Below are positions 1 through 7,762 of a stretch of 64,000 nt of DNA, in pieces. Position 1 is the stretch's first letter, and each line of letters opens with the position of its first letter. The stretch is from an uncultured Porphyromonadaceae bacterium (GTDB taxonomy: Bacteria > Bacteroidota > Bacteroidia > Bacteroidales > Muribaculaceae). The stretch covers positions 62,001 through 126,000 of the forward strand of contig CANRVB010000002.1 in assembly GCA_947643165.1 (NCBI GenBank). Reading direction: 5' to 3'. The translations under genes were made by a program, and so were the position numbers. The notes beneath the pieces are model-generated. The model was not told the origin of the DNA and made no database searches. It saw only the letters and a program-made list of their open reading frames with translations.

Positions 1-58
1 GGAGAGTTGGTGACGTCTCTATTCCGGTTTCGGATAGTTTCGTTGAGGGTTTTAACAC

Positions 59-117
59 AAAGAACAAACATCAGCGTCCTTTTGCGGTGGTGCACCATTG
101 CGCCGTGTTTGTTCTTT
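59..117. repeat. 12-bp perfect inverted repeat in a probable leader
   Basis: AAAGAACAAACA at 59-70 is the exact reverse complement of TGTTTGTTCTTT at 106-117, with a 35-nt spacer. It sits downstream of the mS38-like gene (minus strand), where the next gene, probably RNase G, should begin. It could form a long-range hairpin in a transcript. There is no T-run, so it does not look like a simple terminator. Confidence 0.5.
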
Positions 118-196
118 ATGTCCTTGGCGTTGACCTGTCGCAGCTTGATTGCCGGATGGCTCAACCGCCGTGAGAATGTTACTGTCGTTGCGAAGA

Positions 197-286
197 TTAC
201 TTCTTCTTATGACGGTTCTTTCTCAGACGCTTTTTGCGCTTGTGCGTTGCCATCTTGTGGCCTTTTCTTTTCTTTCCGCTGGGCAT
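197..286 (-). CDS. 29-residue mS38/bS22-like (AURKAIP1/COX24-domain) ribosomal protein
   Basis: Read directly from the minus strand: ATG at 286, TAA at 199-197, 29 residues, starting MPSGKKRKGHKMATHKRKKR and ending in a Lys/Arg/His run. More than half of the residues are basic and there is no acidic residue. The core pattern (RKxxKMxxHKxxKRxRKxR) resembles the AURKAIP1/COX24 domain of mitochondrial mS38 and the actinobacterial bS22 small-subunit protein. It lies 61 bp downstream of HU in the same direction. In Bacteroidales this HU - tiny basic protein - RNase G order is common, so rng probably starts just left of the window. Too short for routine gene callers. The ribosomal assignment rests on motif memory. 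Confidence 0.75.
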   Translation of the reverse strand: MPSGKKRKGHKMATHKRKKRLRKNRHKKK

Positions 287-347
287 TGTTATGCGAATTA
301 GAGGTTAATATTGGTGATTCCTATATTTGAAGAGATGGGACCGCTGA

Positions 348-635
348 TTAGTTCTCGCTGCTGGCCTTCACCTCATCCATGAATACGCGGGCAGGCTTGA
401 ACGCGGGGATCTTGTGCTCGGGGATGATGATGGTGGTGTTTTGCGATATGTTGCGGGCGGTCTTTTCAGAACGTGTCTTTACGATGAAGCTTCCGAAACC
501 ACGAAGGTATACGTTTTCGCCGTGTGCAAGGGCGTCCTTTACAACGTCCATGAACTTTTCAACAGTCTCAAGAACACTGGCTTTGTCTACGCCGGTGGTT
601 TTGTAGATCTCGTTGACGATGTCTGCTTTTGTCAT
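348..635 (-). CDS. hup: HU family DNA-binding protein
   Basis: 95 residues starting MTKADIVNEIYKTTGVDKAS. This is the full-length HU/IHF fold: the helical N-terminal dimerisation part (about 1-45), then the beta-arm region with LRGFGSFIVKTR (about 44-56), and the intercalating-loop region ending in IPAFKPARVF, as is typical of HU (about 75-84). It has a short acidic tail. It binds and bends DNA as a dimer to compact the nucleoid. It is followed by the mS38-like gene and probably rng. A single ATG start fits the family; a promoter-like element lies about 90 bp upstream. Confidence 0.95.
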   Translation of the reverse strand: MTKADIVNEIYKTTGVDKASVLETVEKFMDVVKDALAHGENVYLRGFGSFIVKTRSEKTARNISQNTTIIIPEHKIPAFKPARVFMDEVKASSEN

Positions 636-721
636 AACTTTCGGTGTTGTTGAATGTATGATAATGATTGTTGATCAATACTTTAGTGCCAAATGCGGCG
701 GAGTATCCGAATTTTGCAGGT

Positions 722-730
722 GCAAATATC
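722..730 (-). promoter_or_regulatory. Candidate promoter -7 element for HU
   Basis: Minus-strand GATATTTGC is one base from the Bacteroidetes TAnnTTTG(C) consensus and lies about 90 bp upstream of the HU start. The rest of the 178-bp gap (636-813) is AT-rich, with nothing else recognised. Confidence 0.45.
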
Positions 731-813
731 GTAACTTTTTTTCAATTGACCGCAATTCAAGCCTACAATTTTTGAATTATCACCATTTTAACTTGATTTT
801 TCACCCCGTGGCT

Positions 814-1551
814 TCAATCTCCAAGCATTTCCGCCACTTCCTCAAGGTTGTCTGCCGACGCAGCTCCTTCCGGCACTTTTTTGCGTGCGCTGCCGGGATG
901 CTGGGGCTGAAGAAGGATGGCGCTCCAACCGGCGTTCAGAGCTCCGGATATGTCGGTCGACGGATTGTCGCCTATCATCAGGTGATGTGTCTCACACATG
1001 TCGCCGCTTCGCTCCATGGCGTGGCGGTAAAGGCGTATGTCGGGTTTCTGAATGCCTATGTCATCCGACAGCACAGTCTCGTCGATGTAGCTGTCTATTC
1101 CGGCGCGCCGTATCTTGCGGTGCTGCACGTCGGCGAAACCATTGCTCAGTATGCCTGTGTGGACGCCCGTCGCCCTGAGCTTTTCCAGGAGCTCGAAGGC
1201 ACCCTTTACGGTAGCTTTCTCATTGGCCAGGCAGTCAAGGTACAGAGGATCGAGCTTCAGCGAGAGCTCGCGTGCGGCGCTATCCTCCATACCTGCCTCG
1301 ACAAGCGGTAGTCTGAACCGTTCCATCCTCAGATATGGAGTCGTTATCTCACCCTTGGCAAGTCTGTCCCAGAGTGGATAGTTGAAATGTTCATATCGTT
1401 CGGTCCATTGTTCAGGCGATTCAAACCATCGTTCAAGTCCGGCAAGATGATATGTGTTGGCGAGTGCCTTCCGGGAGTTGGTGTGAAAATCTATCAGCGT
1501 GTCGTCAAGATCGAGCCACACCCATGTTATGTCATTACCGTTATATCTCAT
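814..1551 (-). CDS. yjjG: YjjG-type HAD family pyrimidine nucleotidase
   Basis: 245 residues. HAD motif I is at 14-18 (WLDLDDTLIDF, with D14 and D16 as nucleophile and acid). Motif II is in ILSNGF (about 134-139), the motif III lysine in GIQKPD, and motif IV in MIGDNPSTDISGA. The helical cap lies between motifs I and II. The length and motif spacing match the YjjG/YfnB subgroup, which dephosphorylates non-canonical pyrimidine nucleotides (house-cleaning). The first 11 bp overlap the end of the upstream transporter gene, so the two are probably translated together. Exact substrate is uncertain within the HAD superfamily. Confidence 0.85.
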   Translation of the reverse strand: MRYNGNDITWVWLDLDDTLIDFHTNSRKALANTYHLAGLERWFESPEQWTERYEHFNYPLWDRLAKGEITTPYLRMERFRLPLVEAGMEDSAARELSLKLDPLYLDCLANEKATVKGAFELLEKLRATGVHTGILSNGFADVQHRKIRRAGIDSYIDETVLSDDIGIQKPDIRLYRHAMERSGDMCETHHLMIGDNPSTDISGALNAGWSAILLQPQHPGSARKKVPEGAASADNLEEVAEMLGD

Positions 1552-2257
1552 TTATTTTCCACCATTTGTAAGAAATTCCTTTGTCAATGTCGGGGTTGGT
1601 GCGTTCAATGGCGCGTAGACGCTTCACTACATTTAGCGTCACCGGGAGCACTATGATCTCATATACGGTCTTGAGTATAGCCTGTGTCACCATCAGCGTC
1701 ATTATCACCTTCCAGGGCAGGGCGCCCGCAAATGCCACTGGAAAAAATATGGCAGAGTCTACGCTCTCGCCAAACAGTGTCGACACTATGGCACGCGCCG
1801 AGAAGCCCCGGTTTCCTGCGAGCGAGCGCATCTTGCTCATCACATACGCGTTGACCATCGAGCCGCACAGAAATGCCGTGAAGCTGGCTACAAGTATGCG
1901 TGGAACAGCTCCGAATATGGTCTGCATAGCCTCCTGATCATGCCATTCCGCCGATCCCGGCAGCAGCAGTCCAAGCTGCAGAAGCAAGGACACCAGCAGA
2001 TTGGCCCCGAAGCCGAGCCATATCACGAATCTGGCTTTTCTGAACCCGTATATCTCTACTATGCAGTCGCTTATGATATAGGATATCGGAAATACTATCA
2101 CTCCGGCTGTTATGGTGAGCGGTCCTAAGTCCACAACCTTTATTTCCATCATGTTGCTGACTATCAGACATACGCAAAACATCACCGTCAGTATCAGAAA
2201 CAGCGGTGTCATTGTTGTCCCCTCATTGGAGACCGGTCTAAGTTGTTCTGTTTTCAT
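1541..2257 (-). CDS. yhhQ: Queuosine precursor transporter (YhhQ/VUT family)
   Basis: 238 residues, about six hydrophobic membrane segments. Family hallmarks are visible: SNMMEIKVVDLG near the N-terminus, FPISYIISDCIVEIYGFRKAR (about 57-77) and the late segment FGESVDSAIFFPVAFAG. Members import queuosine precursors such as preQ0/preQ1 for tRNA modification. The start at 2257 gives a 15-residue hydrophilic lead; an internal Met16 (MTPLFLIL) is an alternative start. It overlaps yjjG by 11 bp. It lies 59 bp downstream of the GT4 gene on the same strand, so it may also receive read-through from the glycan genes. Confidence 0.85.
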   Translation of the reverse strand: MKTEQLRPVSNEGTTMTPLFLILTVMFCVCLIVSNMMEIKVVDLGPLTITAGVIVFPISYIISDCIVEIYGFRKARFVIWLGFGANLLVSLLLQLGLLLPGSAEWHDQEAMQTIFGAVPRILVASFTAFLCGSMVNAYVMSKMRSLAGNRGFSARAIVSTLFGESVDSAIFFPVAFAGALPWKVIMTLMVTQAILKTVYEIIVLPVTLNVVKRLRAIERTNPDIDKGISYKWWKINEI

Positions 2258-2316
2258 TTTCTTGTTTTTTACGAGGTCGCAAGCACTCGGGTTATTGATA
2301 TTTATTTATTATTCTG

Positions 2317-3426
2317 CTATTCAGGCGGTTCGCTTTCCATAATCGATCTATATACCGCTTCTGTGCGCCGGGCAATGTCACTCCAGTCATATCTGCTCAT
2401 GTCATACTGCCGCGGAGTGGCTCTGTTGGCTGTTTTTCGCCTTATCAGCGAGACAAGGCCGTCTGTATCGCCACATTCAAAGTAGTCCTCATCATTCAGC
2501 TCAGGCAACCGGCACGCCGCTATGTCGCTCACCGCCACATCAAGCCCGTAGCTCATCGCTTCGAGCAGAGCTATCGGCAGTCCCTCATGCGATGACGGCA
2601 TCACAAACAGTGCCGCGTGGCTCATGAGCTGGTTCAGGGGTGCCCCCGTTACAAAGCCGGGCATAACAACGCCGAGCGCCTTGGCTCGCTGTCTGAGGCG
2701 GCGTGAGTACTCGTCGTCATGGTCCGCATCGCCGGCTATCACCAGCTGCATACCGGTCTCATTCCCGGCCATTTCCCATGCGTCGAGCAGCGTGTCAAAT
2801 TCCTTTTCCTTTACCAACCGTCCCAGCGCGATCACATACCTGCCACGCTTTAGGCCGAGCGATTCTATGAACTCCGTCTCTTGGCAACGCGACGGCTTGT
2901 CCACACCGTTTTCTATCGTCACCACATCCGTCCGCCCGTAGAGCGATGCCACATTCCTGGATATGTGGCCTGATACAGCTATGATCCTGTCGGCATACCT
3001 GCATCCCATACGTTCGCCAAATCTTAGCACTGCCTTTGCCGTTCTGCCCCATTTGCTGCGCTCGTAGTCATGACCGTGGTGGGTCATCACCACCCTCATG
3101 CCCATCAGCTTGGCCAGAGGTGTCAGAATAGCCGGACCTATGGCGTGTATGTGCAGTATATCCGGACGCTCGCCACGGGCCTTCAATACCGACAGCAGTG
3201 TATGCACTATGGCCTCCATGCTTTTCTTGCGCGGAGCATATATATCCTTCAGCCTTATCTGTCCATACTGCTCCAGTCCGGCCGACTGGGCCGTATAAGG
3301 CTTACGTCTGAATATGGTCACATCATGCCCCATACCCGCTATTTCCCGGTACAGGTTCTGGCAGTGCGTTTCCACTCCGCCCTGTATCCCCGGTATTCCA
3401 CGTGTTCCGGTCACAGCTATTCTCAT
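2317..3426 (-). CDS. Glycosyltransferase family 4 (GT-B)
   Basis: 369 residues from the ATG at 3426, which overlaps the upstream radical SAM stop as ATGA. A longer frame upstream adds residues unlike the family, and MRIAVTGTRGIPGIQGGVE is the standard N-terminus. The donor-binding half carries GRLVKEKEFDTLLDAW and the retaining GT4 E-x7-E motif in HEGLPIALLEAMSYG. It transfers a sugar from an activated donor to a growing glycan on the cytoplasmic face of the membrane. Its partner genes suggest cell-surface polysaccharide synthesis. Sugar and acceptor cannot be read from the sequence. Confidence 0.88.
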   Translation of the reverse strand: MRIAVTGTRGIPGIQGGVETHCQNLYREIAGMGHDVTIFRRKPYTAQSAGLEQYGQIRLKDIYAPRKKSMEAIVHTLLSVLKARGERPDILHIHAIGPAILTPLAKLMGMRVVMTHHGHDYERSKWGRTAKAVLRFGERMGCRYADRIIAVSGHISRNVASLYGRTDVVTIENGVDKPSRCQETEFIESLGLKRGRYVIALGRLVKEKEFDTLLDAWEMAGNETGMQLVIAGDADHDDEYSRRLRQRAKALGVVMPGFVTGAPLNQLMSHAALFVMPSSHEGLPIALLEAMSYGLDVAVSDIAACRLPELNDEDYFECGDTDGLVSLIRRKTANRATPRQYDMSRYDWSDIARRTEAVYRSIMESEPPE

Positions 3427-4439
3427 TTCAGGGGAGTCTTGAGCAGTATTGGTTTCTTGCCGGCCATAGCTCTGAGCTTGTTGCTCACCACCCATCGGGC
3501 TGTCGGCACTATATATTTCTTCATCACAGGCGACACCGTTCCTACCATCCAGCAGTTTTTAGGGCAGGAGCGCACCTTGCGTCTCACCTCCTCGGCACGG
3601 CTGCTGTGCCATATGTCCATGAACGTGTCACTGTGTATATTGCCCATCGACATCTGCCAGTGCTTCGGCTCCATTCCGTTGCACGGATACACCTCGCCCC
3701 ACGGGTCGATGAAGAAATTGGTTGAGCCGGCCTCGCATGGCAGCAACCGCCTTCCACCCTCTATATAGTTTATCAGGCCCATGTTGAAAAACGCCCTGAA
3801 CCATGATTTCGGGTGCCGCTCATCCAGCTGCATGTCAATGAGCTTCTCTATGTCGCCGCACACTCTCGCTTTGTCGGCTATACTGTTGTCATCCTTGTGG
3901 AAGTAGAAGCTGTTGTGTATCGCCGCCGTCGCGAATTCCATTCCCAGTTCCCGGCTTAGTCTGTACAGCGACAGCATGTCCGCCGAATTTGTGTTGCCCA
4001 CCGTACACCCGAAGCCTATATCCTTCAGCCCCATCTCGCGCAGACGCAGCAACACCTTCAGTCCCTTGTCAAATCCGCCATCCCGCCCTCTCAGCTCATC
4101 GTTTTTGCTGCTCAGGCCCTCTATGGAGATTCTTATCCCTATCTTCGGATATCGTTCGGCAAGTGCGGTCACGCGCTCATCATACCAGCCCGAGGTCGAT
4201 ATCACTATGCGGTCCGTATGGCGGTAGCATTCCTCCACTATTTCAGCCAGGTCCTCTCTTATGAACGGTTCCCCGCCGGTCAGGTTGATAAATTTCAGCC
4301 TTGGCAGACTTCTCAGGTCGGAAGCCTTTATTTCTTCCTGCCTGTCGGTCGGATTCTGCCATATATTGCACATCCGGCATCGCATTGGACACCTGTAGGT
4401 CAGTATGATTGATGCGTCGGTCGGAAGTGATTGTGACAT
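3423..4439 (-). CDS. Radical SAM protein with SPASM-like C-terminus
   Basis: 338 residues. The [4Fe-4S]-SAM motif CPMRCRMC is at C17-C21-C24, followed by LTGGEP (SAM-binding GGE region), a partial TIM barrel, and a cysteine-containing C-terminal part (CEAG...DPWGEVYPCNG...CPKNC), which looks like a SPASM/twitch auxiliary cluster domain. Such enzymes modify peptides or, in glycan loci, sugars or lipid-linked intermediates. It is the first gene of a translationally coupled pair (ATGA overlap with GT4). No small peptide substrate gene was seen nearby, so a glycan-related substrate is an inference. Confidence 0.85.
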   Translation of the reverse strand: MSQSLPTDASIILTYRCPMRCRMCNIWQNPTDRQEEIKASDLRSLPRLKFINLTGGEPFIREDLAEIVEECYRHTDRIVISTSGWYDERVTALAERYPKIGIRISIEGLSSKNDELRGRDGGFDKGLKVLLRLREMGLKDIGFGCTVGNTNSADMLSLYRLSRELGMEFATAAIHNSFYFHKDDNSIADKARVCGDIEKLIDMQLDERHPKSWFRAFFNMGLINYIEGGRRLLPCEAGSTNFFIDPWGEVYPCNGMEPKHWQMSMGNIHSDTFMDIWHSSRAEEVRRKVRSCPKNCWMVGTVSPVMKKYIVPTARWVVSNKLRAMAGKKPILLKTPLK

Positions 4440-4484
4440 TCTGGCAATATTGGTTATTTACCGCCTGTGCGGTGCTTCATCCTG

Positions 4485-4492
4485 CAAAATTA
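4485..4492 (-). promoter_or_regulatory. Promoter -7 element for the radical SAM-GT4 genes
   Basis: Minus-strand TAATTTTG followed by CAGG matches TAnnTTTG, about 46 bp upstream of the ATG at 4439. A TTTGG lies about 23 bp further upstream, slightly longer than the usual spacing. On the other strand, TATGTTTG at 4556-4563 also fits the consensus but would read antisense into the next GT4. Confidence 0.6.
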
Positions 4493-4572
4493 CAACAATC
4501 CCGCTTCATTTCTCCCAAAGCTGGCTTAAATATCAATAAAACCGCCTTATTTTTGTATGTTTGCCCTCTGTC

Positions 4573-5778
4573 TCATAGCAGCGGCTTGAGCAATGCCAGG
4601 TGCGACTCTGCCGAAAATCGCGCCCGGGCCTCGGCCGCTATCTGCCCGTGGTCAAACGCTTGACCCTCGAAAAGGCTGGTTATCGCCCCCGCCATCTCCT
4701 CCGCCGAGTCATGTCTGAACAACACCCCGTTTACCCCCGGGCTTATCAGCTCCGGTATCCCCCCTATGGCCGCACCGGCCACCGGAGTCCCCGCGCATAG
4801 CGACTCTATTGCGCTCAGCGGATTGTTCTCATACCATTGCGACGGCACGATGGTAAACCGCAGCCGCGACATGGCGCGTGCAACGCTCGCCGCATCCGTC
4901 TGCCCGTGTAGATGTATGTTCGCCATCCCGCCATATCTCGCCCGTAGCTCATCCTCCATAGGGCCGCTACCATACACATGTAGCTGATATTTGAGCCTCG
5001 ACGCCACTTCAAGCAGACGGCATATACCTTTCTCTTCCGACAGCCGCCCGAAATATCCGTATGCGTCCTCGCGTATGCATCCTTCCGCCACCACTGGCGA
5101 CGACAACACCTTCAGCTTCTCCGGGTCTACGAAATTAGGCACTACGGCCGTCTTCTCCGCCGGAACGCCCGATTTCACGGCCATGTCGCGCATGAACCGG
5201 CTCGGGCAGATAAATGTGTCTGTTGCCCGTGCCAGACGTTCCACACTCCATTTCAGCCCCTCCGCATACCCCGTGAGGCTGGCCGCCACCGACCCCTTCA
5301 TACACCTGTGCCTTATCACAGCCCGTTTGTCCGTCATACACTCCACACACGGCGATCCGCCCCGCATGCACACATACGCCGGGCAGCTCAGCTTATAGTC
5401 ATGCAGCGTCCATATCGTGCGGCACCCATACCTCCGCGCTGTCTCGACTATCGCCGGCGACAGATACGAATGTATATTGTGGAAATGCACCGTATCCGGC
5501 CTGAACCGTCGCAACGCCTCCTCGAACTGACTCACTATCCCCCCGTAGCCCATAGTGCGCAGCGCCGCTCTTATCTTGTCACGCATGCCGCCCCCGAAGT
5601 CCACCCTGTCCGCAAATATATCCGACATCTCCGTGTCCATATTGTCCGGATAGTCCATACCCCACAGCCCCACGCTGTAGCCGTGCTCACGCAGCAGGGC
5701 GGCGGTATTGAGAGCCACTATGCAGTCGCCCCCGCGCGGATACATGAATTTGTTTACGGTCAGAATCCTTCGGCCCAT
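4573..5778 (-). CDS. Glycosyltransferase family 4 with cysteine-rich insert
   Basis: 401 residues. N-terminus RILTVNKFMYPRGGDCIVAL fits the acceptor domain of GT4 enzymes. Around 130-165 a run of cysteines follows LHDYKLSCP, a feature of one GT4 subgroup in exopolysaccharide loci. The donor domain has YFGRLSEEKGICRLLEV and an E-x7-E motif in YENNPLSAIESLCAG. Likely a sugar transferase in surface glycan assembly. It ends 133 bp before the radical SAM gene start region and is transcribed in the same direction. It starts 148 bp from the divergent LicC-like fusion gene. Confidence 0.88.
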   Translation of the reverse strand: MGRRILTVNKFMYPRGGDCIVALNTAALLREHGYSVGLWGMDYPDNMDTEMSDIFADRVDFGGGMRDKIRAALRTMGYGGIVSQFEEALRRFRPDTVHFHNIHSYLSPAIVETARRYGCRTIWTLHDYKLSCPAYVCMRGGSPCVECMTDKRAVIRHRCMKGSVAASLTGYAEGLKWSVERLARATDTFICPSRFMRDMAVKSGVPAEKTAVVPNFVDPEKLKVLSSPVVAEGCIREDAYGYFGRLSEEKGICRLLEVASRLKYQLHVYGSGPMEDELRARYGGMANIHLHGQTDAASVARAMSRLRFTIVPSQWYENNPLSAIESLCAGTPVAGAAIGGIPELISPGVNGVLFRHDSAEEMAGAITSLFEGQAFDHGQIAAEARARFSAESHLALLKPLL

Positions 5779-5882
5779 GTAGCTCCTCTCTGTTTTTTAC
5801 CGGTTCATGAATCTTAACGCGGCTCTGTCCCTATTATTGTGCTCCGCGGCCCCGCGAAATTGATTGGCGCACAAAAAAACAT

Positions 5883-5890
5883 TATCTTTG
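5883..5890 (+). promoter_or_regulatory. Promoter -7 element for the LicC-like fusion/licD pair
   Basis: TATCTTTG followed by CCGG is an exact TAnnTTTG match, 36 bp upstream of the ATG at 5927. A TTGA lies 19 bp further upstream. It sits in the divergent gap between two glycan operons. Confidence 0.7.
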
Positions 5891-5926
5891 CCGGACAAAA
5901 CGCTACATCCGTTCATCACTCCCTTT

Positions 5927-7762
5927 ATGCAAGCTATCATTCTTGCGGCCGGAATGGGCCGTCGCCTCGGATCTCTCACAAGCACCAACACCAAGTGCAT
6001 GGTCAAGGTCAACGGGCAGTGTATCATCGACAGGCTCATCCGGCAGCTGCGTAGTGTACCCCTTCAGCGCATTGTGGTGGTGACTGGCTACTGCGGACAG
6101 CAGCTCCGGGATTATCTCACCGCCGGCTATCCCGACATGCGCATTGAGTTTGTCGACAATCCCGTCTACGACCGCACCAACAACATATATTCCCTCTGGC
6201 TCGCTCGCGATTACCTTATGGCCGACGACACCATCCTCCTCGAAAGCGACATGGTCTTCGACGACGGTGTGGTGCAGTTGGCCGTCGAAAGCCCCTTCCT
6301 TAACGTTGCGCTTGTGGGCAGATACCGGCCCTGGATGGACGGCACCATGGTGATGCTCGATGGCGACAAGATCGCGAGCTTCGTGCCACCCAAGCTCTTC
6401 GACTACGCCGAGACCAACCGCTACTACAAGACCGTCAACGTCTACAAGTTCGCACAGCGGTTCTCTATCAACACCTACATCCCCTTCCTTGAGGCCTACA
6501 TCAAGGTCATGGGACATAACGAATACTACGAACAGGTCCTCCGGGTGCTCACCCTCATCGACAATACCGACCTCCATGCCGTCGATGTTGCCGGATCCCG
6601 CTGGTATGAGATCGACGACGTTCAGGATCTGCGTATTGCCGAGACCATCTTTGCCTCGCCCGACCGGCGCTACGACGCCCTCACGAAAGCCTATGGAGGC
6701 TACTGGCGTTACCCCCGGCTCATCGACTTCTGCTACCTGGTCAACCCCTGTTTCCCTCCGCGCCGCATGCTCTCCGAGCTCAGGGCCAGTTTCGACACAC
6801 TCATTGCCGCCTATCCCTCCGGCATGGCCAACAACACCCTCCTCGCATCCCGTTATTTTGGCGTCAGCCGGGACTACATCGTCCCCGGCAACGGTGCCGC
6901 CGAGCTCATACGCAGCCTCATGTCGCTCATCGATGGCCCCCTTGGTGTGGTAGTCCCCACGTTCGAGGAATACATCAACCGCGCCTCCTGCCCGCTGCAT
7001 ATATTCCGCCCCGGCCGGCCCGGATTCCGCTACACCGCCGACGATCTCATCTCCTTCTTTGCCGACAAGCCTCTTGGCGCGTTGCTCATAGTCAACCCTG
7101 ACAACCCGTCAGGCAATTTCATCCCCGTCACCCACCTCCTCCGCCTCCTTTCCGTCATGGCCGCCCGCGGAGTCACAGTCATCGTCGACGAGTCGTTTGT
7201 CGACTTTGCCGACAGCGACGGCCTCCCGCCAACGCTGCTCCACGACCAGATCCTTGAGCGCTATCCCAACCTCGTGGTCATCAAAAGCATCTCGAAGAGC
7301 TACGGCGTCCCCGGCCTGCGTCTCGGCGTCCTGGCCTCATCATCCACACATATCATTGATACCGTCCGGCGCGATGTCCCTATCTGGAGCATAAACTCAT
7401 TTGCCGAATTCTACATGCAGATCTTCGGCAAATACGCCACCGACTACCTTGACGCCTGCCGCCGGTTCACCCATCTGCGGGCCTCCATGTACGACAGCCT
7501 CTCCCTTATCCCTCAGATCCGGGTCTACCCCTCCCAAGCCAACTATTTCCTCTGCCGCCTCACAAATGGCATGTCCGCCCGCACCCTCGCCGTCTCTCTG
7601 CTCAACAAATATGATATCCTCATCAAAGACTGCACAGGCAAGCGCGGTTTCCTCGGCCATGACAACTGGTTCCGTGTCGCCGTCCGCTCCGAAGCCGACA
7701 ACCGCACCCTCATCAACGCTCTCCGCAGTCTGCTCACGCCTTCACACAATGATCCCACCTGA
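5927..7762 (+). CDS. LicC/PntC-like cytidylyltransferase fused to class I/II PLP enzyme
   Basis: 611 residues from the ATG at 5927; upstream in-frame codons are rejected because MQAIILAAGMGRR is the usual NTase start. Residues 1-240 form a nucleotidyltransferase with LAAGMGRRLG (6-15), K27, LLESDMVF (metal-binding D108) and the LicC-type WYEIDD (226-231). Residues about 255-611 form a PLP fold-type I enzyme of the HisC/CobD type, with NPDNPSG (390-396), DESFVDF (421-427) and the Schiff-base lysine K457 in SISKSYG. Inference: it makes an amino-phosphate or amino-phosphonate and activates it with CMP. Overlaps licD by 14 bp. Strongly GC-rich with C-ending codons. Confidence 0.85.
   Translation: MQAIILAAGMGRRLGSLTSTNTKCMVKVNGQCIIDRLIRQLRSVPLQRIVVVTGYCGQQLRDYLTAGYPDMRIEFVDNPVYDRTNNIYSLWLARDYLMADDTILLESDMVFDDGVVQLAVESPFLNVALVGRYRPWMDGTMVMLDGDKIASFVPPKLFDYAETNRYYKTVNVYKFAQRFSINTYIPFLEAYIKVMGHNEYYEQVLRVLTLIDNTDLHAVDVAGSRWYEIDDVQDLRIAETIFASPDRRYDALTKAYGGYWRYPRLIDFCYLVNPCFPPRRMLSELRASFDTLIAAYPSGMANNTLLASRYFGVSRDYIVPGNGAAELIRSLMSLIDGPLGVVVPTFEEYINRASCPLHIFRPGRPGFRYTADDLISFFADKPLGALLIVNPDNPSGNFIPVTHLLRLLSVMAARGVTVIVDESFVDFADSDGLPPTLLHDQILERYPNLVVIKSISKSYGVPGLRLGVLASSSTHIIDTVRRDVPIWSINSFAEFYMQIFGKYATDYLDACRRFTHLRASMYDSLSLIPQIRVYPSQANYFLCRLTNGMSARTLAVSLLNKYDILIKDCTGKRGFLGHDNWFRVAVRSEADNRTLINALRSLLTPSHNDPT

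Noticed and set aside
1-105. Minus-strand frame from an ATG at about 103 running off the left edge
   Set aside because: Possible start of the next gene, but MVHHRKR... is unlike the RNase G N-terminus and the frame spans the inverted repeat; left uncalled.
7-330. Plus-strand open frame of 107 residues at the left edge
   Set aside because: It is antisense to the mS38-like gene and the HU flank; sequence is not protein-like and has no promoter.
613-1311. 232-residue plus-strand open frame
   Set aside because: Antisense of the HAD nucleotidase gene, with no promoter or family features.
5903-7000. 365-residue minus-strand open frame opposite the LicC-like fusion
   Set aside because: Mirror of GC-rich codon use in the real gene; composition is Val/Gly/Asp/Glu-rich and motif-free.
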